Source: Deinococcales bacterium
Lineage (GTDB): Bacteria; Deinococcota; Deinococci; Deinococcales; JAAFIG01
Direction: 5' to 3'
Assembly: GCA_025352125.1 (NCBI GenBank)
Contig: JANXTZ010000004.1
Coordinates: forward strand, 1-64,000
DNA: 64,000 bases
Part shown: one piece after another, positions 58,373 to 64,000 of the stretch
Numbering within the stretch: the stretch's first letter is position 1
Layout: each line of letters starts with the position of its first letter
Notes under the pieces: model-generated
Database searches by the model: none
The model's input: only the letters and a program-made list of their open reading frames with translations
What the model was told of the DNA's origin: nothing
Program-made: the position numbers and the translations under genes

Positions 58373-58914
58373 GCGCCGTTTCAATCTGGACGCCAGGCGA
58401 CGGCGAGGTGCAGATCGGTGCCGCGCAAATTCAAACTCGGATTCTCGAATTGGGGGCGCAGATCACCAAAGACTACGCGGGTAAAAATCCGCATTTGATT
58501 TGCGTGCTTAACGGCGCGTATCACTTCATGTCCGACCTGACCCGAGCCATCGAATTGCCGTTGACCATCGATTTTCTGGCAGTCTCGAGTTACGGCACGC
58601 AAACCAAAACCTCTGGCGAGGTGAAATTGATTAAAGATTTGAGCCTGCCGCTGCACGACATGGACGTGATTCTGGTCGAGGACATTGTGGACACGGGTTT
58701 GACCATGAATTACCTGCTCGGGTATCTGGGCGGACGCGGACCTGCCAGCCTGAAAGTCGCGGCGCTTCTTTCCAAACCCGCCAGACGCAAGGTTGAGGTG
58801 CCAGTCGATTATCTGGGCTTCACCATTCCTGACGCTTACGTCTACGGTTACGGTCTGGACCGTGCGCACCTTGACCGCAACATTCCGTTTATCTCGAGCA
58901 TCAAAGCGGGTTGA
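58369..58914 (+). CDS. hpt: Hypoxanthine phosphoribosyltransferase
   Basis: A 181-residue purine-salvage enzyme that makes IMP/GMP from hypoxanthine/guanine and PRPP. The PRPP loop DVILVEDIVDTGLTM, N-terminal LNGAYHFMSDL and base-recognition SYGTQTKTSGEVKLIKDL match the family. Coupled by 4-bp overlap to a small membrane gene. Confidence 0.94.
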   Translation: MSAVSIWTPGDGEVQIGAAQIQTRILELGAQITKDYAGKNPHLICVLNGAYHFMSDLTRAIELPLTIDFLAVSSYGTQTKTSGEVKLIKDLSLPLHDMDVILVEDIVDTGLTMNYLLGYLGGRGPASLKVAALLSKPARRKVEVPVDYLGFTIPDAYVYGYGLDRAHLDRNIPFISSIKAG

Positions 58915-58931
58915 TGCTTGAGGCTCAAAAA

Positions 58932-61037
58932 TCAGGTGCTCAAAGCTTGAAGGCTGACACTGACCCCACAAAACGCCGCATTGCCCGTTAGATCATCTAT
59001 CAAATGTTCATCGGTCAAATCGTTGATGCTCACCCCAGCGTTTTTGCTTGCCACCTCGAGCTTGACGCCTGCCCGAGCATGACCAAAGCCGTGTGGAATG
59101 CTGACCACTCCAGGCATGATGTTTTCGGTGATTTCGGCGGGCAATTCGATGCAGCCGACCCTCGAGTTGACGCGCACCCTCGAACCTTCCAGAATGCCTT
59201 TTTGCGCCGCATCGCTGGGGTGAATCATCAGTGTGCAACGGTTTTTACCGCGCACCAGGCGTTCAGCGTTGTGCATCCAGGAATTGTTGCTGCGCAACTC
59301 GCGGCGTCCAATCAAGACCAATTCGGGGCTGGCTTGCTCGAGTTCAACCCTGGCGCGGGTCAAATCGGCAATCAGCAACTCTGGTGCGAGTTCAAGGCGT
59401 TTGTTCGGGGTTAAAAGTCGTTCTGGTAGGCGGACTTCGAGTGCGCCCAAATCCAAACCGTGCGGGTTTTCTCGTAACTTCTCGAGACTCAGTTTGTACG
59501 TTCCAGTTTGCAATCCAAGCTCGAGCTTTTCGGCAGGGTCACGCGGGTTTTTTAAAGTGCCTCCAGGCTCGAGCGTCAAACGGTTGCGCAGTTCCTCGAA
59601 AATTTCCCAGTCGTACTTTGCACCCTCAATCTTGGGCAGGGTCGCCTCTGAATATTTCGCGTGGTTGGACACTGCCAAATGATGAAAGATCAGATCGTAA
59701 TGCGCCGTCTCGAGTCCAGTCGCGGGCGGCAAAATAATGTTCGCGTGGCAGGTGGTTTCGTTGATGTAAATGTCTATCGCCACAAAAAACTCGAGGTCTT
59801 TGAGTGCACGCTCGAGTTGCCCACCGTTCGGCGTGGACAGCACCGGATTGCCCGAATTGGTGATGAACGCCTTGACCTGCCCCTCGCCTGGGGTCAGCAT
59901 TTCGGCTGCCATCGCCGCCACAGGATACTCGCCGTCAAATTCTGGCAGACCGCGCACCCTGGACTGGCTGCGATTGAAAATATTCTCCTGGGTTTTTGCC
60001 CGAATCAAATCAATCGCGGGTGTGGTCAGCATCGCGCCGCCCGCCCGATCAAAATTGCCCGTGACAATATTCAGTGCCGAGACAAGCCACTGACTCGAGC
60101 CTCCAAACGCCTGGGTGCTCAAACCAATTCGACCATACGCCACCGCCGTTGGTGCTTTTGCAAAATCTCGAGCCAGCCCTCGAATCGTATCGGCGCTCAA
60201 GCCCGTCCGAGCGCTGACCCGTTCGGGTGTAAACCCACGCACCGCCTCGCGCAAAACCTCCAAACCATCCGTGAATTCCGACAGTCGCCCGAGCTTCACC
60301 AGGTTCTCGCTAAAAATCACCTCAAGCATCGCCAACAACAAGAACACATCCGTTCCAGGACGAACAAAATGATGCTCACTCGAGATTGCCGCCGTTTCGG
60401 TGCGGCGCGGGTCAACCAAGACGATTTTGCCGCCACGTTTTTTGATGCCCTCGAGCCGCCGCCTCACGCCCGCCGCCGTCATCAGGCTGCCGTTTGAAGC
60501 CAGTGGGTTCGCACCCAGAATCAGCATGAAATTCGTGCGGTCAATGTCAGGAATCGGAATCAAGAGCGGATGCCCCAGCATCTGCCATGCCGCAAAATGA
60601 TGCGGCAACTGATCCGCGCTGGTTGCCGAAAACTTGTTGCTCGAGCCTAATACCTTAAAAAAACCGCTCGAGGTCAAGACCGTTCCAGAGTTGTGAACAC
60701 TCGGATTGCCCTGGTAGACGCCCACCGCGTTTTGCCCGTATTTGGCTTGAATGGCTTTCAAACTCGAGATGACGGTATCAAACGCCTCATCCCAAGAGAT
60801 TTGCTGCCAGCCGCTCGAGGTTCGTCTAACAGGAAATTTCAACCGGTTCGGGTCGTTGTAAATATCCTCGAGCGCCGTGGCTTTTGGGCAAATATGCCCT
60901 TTCGAGAACGGATCGAGTTCGTCGCCCCGAATCGAAACAATCTTGTTCCCCTCGAGTTTGATCTCCAAGCCACACATCGCCTCGCACAAATTGCAAGTCC
61001 GGTACGCCGTTCGCAGGTTTGAAAGTTCGTTTGTCAT
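58932..61037 (-). CDS. Molybdopterin-dependent oxidoreductase, assimilatory-reductase-like
   Basis: A 701-residue enzyme of the prokaryotic molybdopterin family. A 4Fe-4S motif (Cys 15, 18, 22, 50: CNLCEAMC...GHICPK) is followed by pterin-contacting FSATSADQLPHH, ILGANPLASNGS and KIVLVDPRRTETA. The C-terminal MopD-like domain (about 590-690) contains IHPSDAAQKGILEGSRVRVNS. No TAT signal, so cytoplasmic. Substrate is not evident from the sequence. ATG 61037 on the minus strand. Confidence 0.92.
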   Translation of the reverse strand: MTNELSNLRTAYRTCNLCEAMCGLEIKLEGNKIVSIRGDELDPFSKGHICPKATALEDIYNDPNRLKFPVRRTSSGWQQISWDEAFDTVISSLKAIQAKYGQNAVGVYQGNPSVHNSGTVLTSSGFFKVLGSSNKFSATSADQLPHHFAAWQMLGHPLLIPIPDIDRTNFMLILGANPLASNGSLMTAAGVRRRLEGIKKRGGKIVLVDPRRTETAAISSEHHFVRPGTDVFLLLAMLEVIFSENLVKLGRLSEFTDGLEVLREAVRGFTPERVSARTGLSADTIRGLARDFAKAPTAVAYGRIGLSTQAFGGSSQWLVSALNIVTGNFDRAGGAMLTTPAIDLIRAKTQENIFNRSQSRVRGLPEFDGEYPVAAMAAEMLTPGEGQVKAFITNSGNPVLSTPNGGQLERALKDLEFFVAIDIYINETTCHANIILPPATGLETAHYDLIFHHLAVSNHAKYSEATLPKIEGAKYDWEIFEELRNRLTLEPGGTLKNPRDPAEKLELGLQTGTYKLSLEKLRENPHGLDLGALEVRLPERLLTPNKRLELAPELLIADLTRARVELEQASPELVLIGRRELRSNNSWMHNAERLVRGKNRCTLMIHPSDAAQKGILEGSRVRVNSRVGCIELPAEITENIMPGVVSIPHGFGHARAGVKLEVASKNAGVSINDLTDEHLIDDLTGNAAFCGVSVSLQALST

Positions 61038-61091
61038 GGTTTGTTCAGTTTACGCCCTCAGCTCGAGCTTGGGTTTTTCAGGACTGCGGCG

Positions 61092-61097
61092 TACAAT
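61092..61097 (+). promoter_or_regulatory. -10 box of the YhhQ-type gene, likely leaderless
   Basis: TACAAT, then 6 nt and GTG 61104. Confidence 0.5.
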
Positions 61098-61103
61098 TGC
61101 GCC

Positions 61104-61826
61104 GTGAAAGAAAATACCGCCCCCAAAACGTTTCGCTACTTTGACCTGATCCTCGCCGCGTTCGCCGTGGTTCTGGTCGTTTCAAACATTGCCAGCACCA
61201 AACTTGCCACCGCCACCATCGGCACCTGGAAGCCAGTGTTTGACGGCGGCACGTTTCTGTTCCCACTGACTTATATTTTTGGCGATGTCCTGACCGAAGT
61301 CTATGGTTATGCCAGGGCGAAACGCGTGATCTGGTTCGCCATGGCTGCCAACCTTGCCTCGAGTTTAATCTTTGCCTTGGTCGGACTGCTGCCCACAGAC
61401 CCCACAAGCCCCACCAAAGGCGCGTTCGAGACGGTGCTGGGGTTCTTCCCCCAAATTGTCTTCGCAAGCCTAGCCGCGTTCTTTGTGGGAGAATTTTTAA
61501 ATGCGTTTGTGCTGGCGAAACTCAAAGTCATGACGGGCGGCAAATTTCTCTGGGTGCGCACCATCGGCAGCACCCTGATCGGTGAAGGCGCAGACACCCT
61601 GACCTTCTCGTGGCTCGCCTTTGGCATCGGTGCAAACGCTATCCCAGCCGATGTGCTTTGGGGCATCATCGCCTTCAATTACCTGTACAAAGTCGCGCTC
61701 GAGATTCTGCTGACGCCACTGACTTACGTTGTGGTTGGCTTCCTGAAACGCGCCGAAAATGTTGACGTGTACGACCGCAACACCAACTTCAACCCGTTTG
61801 CCTTTCGGGAAAAAGCTTCAACTTAA
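61104..61826 (+). CDS. yhhQ: Queuosine precursor transporter (YhhQ/VUT family)
   Basis: A 240-residue membrane protein with six helices. FPLTYIFGDVLTEVYGYARAKRVIW and FLWVRTIGSTLIGEGADTLTF are diagnostic of the VUT/YhhQ family, which imports queuosine precursors. The last residues RNTNFNPFAF are typical. Start GTG 61104. Confidence 0.92.
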   Translation: MKENTAPKTFRYFDLILAAFAVVLVVSNIASTKLATATIGTWKPVFDGGTFLFPLTYIFGDVLTEVYGYARAKRVIWFAMAANLASSLIFALVGLLPTDPTSPTKGAFETVLGFFPQIVFASLAAFFVGEFLNAFVLAKLKVMTGGKFLWVRTIGSTLIGEGADTLTFSWLAFGIGANAIPADVLWGIIAFNYLYKVALEILLTPLTYVVVGFLKRAENVDVYDRNTNFNPFAFREKAST

Positions 61827-61879
61827 AGCTCGAGAAGTCCCATGACCCTGGGAAATTCTCGAGCAAAATTTAAACAAAA

Positions 61880-62851
61880 TTAAAGCGTGACTTTTGCGCC
61901 CGTTCTTGCAGATTGTGCCAACGCATCAAGCACTTTCATTTGCAGAATCGAATTTTCCATTGGGTACGCCAACGCTTCCTCACCTCGAGCGGCACGAACG
62001 AATTGTTCAACCATCAGTTGGTACTTGTCGGCGGCAACGGTTTTTTCAGCAACACCATTCACTTTAATTTCACCAACGCCACCTTCGGGCAGCACGAACT
62101 GCGCAACCTCGAGCGTGCCTTTTGTGCCGACAATCTCGAGTTGCTGACGGTGTTCTTGCCCGAACGAGCATTCCATCACGCCGCGCAGGTTGTTGCCAAA
62201 CTCAAGGATGCCCGCAAAGTGCAAGTCCACGTCTGTGCCTGAGTAATCGGCAGCGCCGTAAACGGCTGTGGGTTCTCGTCCTGCAAAGTACCGCGTGGCG
62301 TTGACGTTATAACAACCCAGATCGAGCAAACCGCCGCCGCCCATGCTTTTGACCCAGCGAATATCGCCGGCATCGTTCAGAAAGAACGAAAAGCCCGTGC
62401 GAATCAGTTTGATGTCGCCCAGCGCACCACTGTCCACGATCTCCTTGGCTCGAGCAACCTGCGGGTGAAAACGCCACATGAACGCCTCCATCAGGGTTTT
62501 GCCCGTGCGTTTGGACACCTCGAGCATGTTCGCCGCCTCGAGCGCGTTCATGCCGACAGGTTTTTCGCACAGCACATGTTTGCCCGCCTCCATCGCCTTG
62601 ATGCTCCAGGGCGAATGCCCGTCGTTTGGCAGTGGGTTATAAATCGCGTCAATGTCGTCCCGCTCGAGCAGCGCCTGATACCCTTCGAGCGCCACGGGAA
62701 TGTTGTGCTCGGTGGCAAACGCTTGTGCCCGAGCGCCATCACGCGCCGCAACCGCGACCAGTTCGGCGTTATCAGAGTTTTGAATGCCCGGAACGAGTGC
62801 TCGAGCGGCGATACGTGCCGCGCCCAGAATACCGAAACGCATTTTTGTCAT
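61880..62851 (-). CDS. Gfo/Idh/MocA-family oxidoreductase
   Basis: A 323-residue NAD(P)-dependent sugar/inositol dehydrogenase-like protein. N-terminal FGILGAARIAARALVPGI, the catalytic EKPVGMN, and GGGLLDLGCYNVNATRYFAG are present. ATG 62851 has minus-strand TAAACT 6 nt upstream, overlapping a CTCGAG. Substrate unknown. Confidence 0.93.
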   Translation of the reverse strand: MTKMRFGILGAARIAARALVPGIQNSDNAELVAVAARDGARAQAFATEHNIPVALEGYQALLERDDIDAIYNPLPNDGHSPWSIKAMEAGKHVLCEKPVGMNALEAANMLEVSKRTGKTLMEAFMWRFHPQVARAKEIVDSGALGDIKLIRTGFSFFLNDAGDIRWVKSMGGGGLLDLGCYNVNATRYFAGREPTAVYGAADYSGTDVDLHFAGILEFGNNLRGVMECSFGQEHRQQLEIVGTKGTLEVAQFVLPEGGVGEIKVNGVAEKTVAADKYQLMVEQFVRAARGEEALAYPMENSILQMKVLDALAQSARTGAKVTL

Positions 62852-62857
62852 GACTCG

Positions 62858-62863
62858 AGTTTA
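62858..62863 (-). promoter_or_regulatory. -10 box of the Gfo/Idh/MocA gene, likely leaderless
   Basis: Minus-strand TAAACT, 6 nt before ATG 62851, abutting CTCGAG (62854-62859). Confidence 0.5.
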
Positions 62864-62899
62864 CGACATTTTTGGTCTTTGGGTGAGGTGCTGGGTTGC

Positions 62900-63343
62900 T
62901 CAATCCGAACTTGTCCAAATCCCCATGATTTGCCGCAACGCCACAATTTTCCCCATGTGATACGCGTTGTGAACCGCCAAACCCGGCAAGATATCGCGCA
63001 TGGTCTCGCCTGGGTTCACCTCGAGGTTCAATTTTTCTGGCGTTCTGGTCCACCCGAGCGCCTGTTCGATGCCCAGTAAAAATTCTTTGACCAGTGCCGT
63101 CCATTCTTCAAGTTTCTCTGGCACGTGTTTTGGGTAAAGGTCGTTTTGTTGCCAGGTTTGGTTGTACAGGTCTTTGTCGCGCGTCACGATGATTTTTTGC
63201 CAGAGTACCGTGTGCCACAACTCGGCAAAAATAGAATGACACTGCCCAGATGGAACCGCCGTGACCTGCTCGAGCGTGAGTTGAGAAAGAATTTTCGTGC
63301 GCTCGGTGTATTCGCCGTGAAATAAATGTTCCCATTGATTCAT
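62900..63343 (-). CDS. DinB-superfamily protein
   Basis: A 147-residue DinB-like protein with the His residues FAELWHTVLWQ and VHNAYHMGKIVALR in the family positions. AGGAGG lies 4 nt before ATG 63343. It is the third DinB-family gene of the window. Confidence 0.88.
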   Translation of the reverse strand: MNQWEHLFHGEYTERTKILSQLTLEQVTAVPSGQCHSIFAELWHTVLWQKIIVTRDKDLYNQTWQQNDLYPKHVPEKLEEWTALVKEFLLGIEQALGWTRTPEKLNLEVNPGETMRDILPGLAVHNAYHMGKIVALRQIMGIWTSSD

Positions 63344-63496
63344 GTTTCCTCCTGTGAGCCAAGTTTAATGCTTGCTCGAGATCGGGATACGAAATACACG
63401 CTCGAGCTTCATAAGCAACAAATTTCGGCAATTGGATGGATGTTTTTTGATCGCTTCAAAGTAGTCAATCACATCCTTTTGTGGCACAATAACCGT

Positions 63497-63700
63497 ATGA
63501 GTTTGCAAGAAATCAAAACTGCCGTTTTACGATTGCCACTCGAGGAACAGAGCGAGTTGGTCGATATGTTGTTGAAAAATATAGAAGAATCCGATAAGGT
63601 GCCGATTCCAGTGATGAGCAGCTTGGGCGTTGTCGAAAGTGATTTTGATGCCGCCACCAGCGAACAAGCATTGTTTGAATCGTGGAACAAGCATCCATGA
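63497..63700 (+). CDS. Antitoxin-like protein (VapB-type)
   Basis: A 67-residue protein with a helical N-terminus (LQEIKTAVLRLPLEEQSELVDMLLKNIEE) and an acidic C-terminus, typical of addiction-module antitoxins that bind the cognate toxin and their own promoter. Its stop overlaps the toxin ATG by 4 bases (ATGA). The upstream region (CACAAT 6 nt before the ATG) could hold a leaderless promoter. Confidence 0.75.
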   Translation: MSLQEIKTAVLRLPLEEQSELVDMLLKNIEESDKVPIPVMSSLGVVESDFDAATSEQALFESWNKHP

Positions 63701-64000
63701 CGCTTGATACCAGTGCGATTCTGGCGTTGCTCAACCGTAAAGATGTCAATCACGAACGAATCCGTCAAGTCGTTTTTGCGACCCGTCCACCATATTTTGT
63801 ACCGACAGGAATTCTCGCCGAAATTGCTTACCTTACCGAGACTCGTTTTGGAACTCAAGCCATGAATGCCTTCATCAACGACATTCACACTGGCGTTTTC
63901 CAACTCGAGCATGAAGCTTCTGATCTTAAACGCGCACAAATTCTTGCGGAGCGCTACCAAAATTTACCGTTGGGTATTGCTGATGCTCTTGTCATTGCCT
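63697..64000 (+). CDS. PIN-domain toxin, VapC-like (cut by window end)
   Basis: The visible 101 residues begin MTLDTSAILALLNRKD, containing the first conserved Asp of PIN ribonucleases. PTGILAEIAYL and the C-terminal GIADALVIA hold further acidic residues of the active site. PIN toxins cleave tRNA or rRNA to stop growth and are neutralised by the preceding antitoxin. The gene runs off the right edge, so its C-terminus is not seen. Confidence 0.85.
   Translation, partial: MTLDTSAILALLNRKDVNHERIRQVVFATRPPYFVPTGILAEIAYLTETRFGTQAMNAFINDIHTGVFQLEHEASDLKRAQILAERYQNLPLGIADALVIA

Larger units (their letters stand above)
1..64000. repeat. Highly iterated palindrome CTCGAG (window-wide)
   Basis: The 6-bp palindrome CTCGAG recurs throughout. 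By eye I counted 32 copies in positions 1-5000 and 66 in positions 1-10,080, about one per 150 bp, against about 2.5 per 10 kb expected at even base composition. Copies lie in all three coding frames (read as Leu-Glu, as xx-Arg-Ala/Glu, or as Ser-Ser/Ser-Arg), on both gene orientations, in spacers, in terminator stems (6301-6331) and in start regions (62855-62860). Density collapses in the AT-rich insert at 45880-46900 (one copy, near 46183). Individual copies are not listed. Confidence 0.95.

Noticed and set aside
59661-60497. A 278-codon plus-strand frame inside the molybdopterin gene
   Set aside because: Antisense to conserved catalytic sequence; no signal, domain or ribosome-binding site.

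Overview
The window looks like a chromosomal segment of a Deinococcota (Deinococcus-like) bacterium of moderate GC content. This is inferred from gene content and signals, not from a database match. Supporting points are a very long RNase R with winged-helix, RNB and S1 domains between charged extensions, several DinB-superfamily proteins, neighbouring DUF305 and DUF3105 genes, a BTAD-type ATPase/TPR regulator, and at least twelve genes whose only visible start signal is a TANNNT box 5 to 7 nt before the start codon, the arrangement known for leaderless mRNAs in Deinococcus. The most striking base-level property is the palindrome CTCGAG: 66 copies were counted by eye in the first 10 kb (about one per 150 bp; about 2.5 expected by chance), on all reading frames and between genes.

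Layout. 1-800: debris of an IS1-like element abutting a truncated xisI, then an Imm35/YrhB-like gene. 837-6290: minus-strand envelope and maturation genes (nucleotidyltransferase, CBS membrane protein, DUF305, two tandem DUF3105 lipoproteins, three tandem FKBP prolyl isomerases) and a plus-strand repeat protein. 6347-12873: minus-strand housekeeping block (rnr, a coupled 70-aa ORF, thioesterase, rbfA, glmM) carrying dispersed repeats, one of them inside rnr. 13175-19418: exported S8 protease, an amber-interrupted small ORF, a CxxCH beta-propeller lipoprotein and a carboxypeptidase-regulatory-like lipoprotein. 19587-34065: class V aminotransferase, tsaE, diguanylate cyclase, uvrC, GH20 hexosaminidase, HAD phosphatase, a TetR-DinB-SDR group, azlCD, a histidine kinase and a large membrane protein.

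34125-45790: sarcosine-oxidase-like enzyme, exported copper-amine-oxidase-N-like protein, Nudix, C39-like protease, BTAD regulator, and an SRPBCC plus TIGR01777 epimerase pair. 45880-46900 is an AT-rich, CTCGAG-poor insert with two small genes, one apparently starting at ATA. 46955-52203: oligopeptide/dipeptide ABC permeases, a DinB gene, the binding protein and an acetamidase/formamidase, possibly an uptake and amide-degradation set. 52271-64000: exported protein with a C-terminal CxxCH, SDR, lipoprotein, purA, trxA, hpt with a coupled 53-aa membrane ORF, a molybdopterin oxidoreductase, yhhQ, a Gfo/Idh/MocA oxidoreductase, a DinB protein, and a VapBC-like toxin-antitoxin pair cut by the window end.

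No tRNA, rRNA, CRISPR array, prophage or replication origin was recognised. Best candidates for undescribed biology: the iterated CTCGAG palindrome, a pair of paralogous unknown small proteins (21990-22331 and 43775-44116), a dispersed repeat that has entered the rnr coding sequence, and the amber-interrupted small ORF at 16045-16191.
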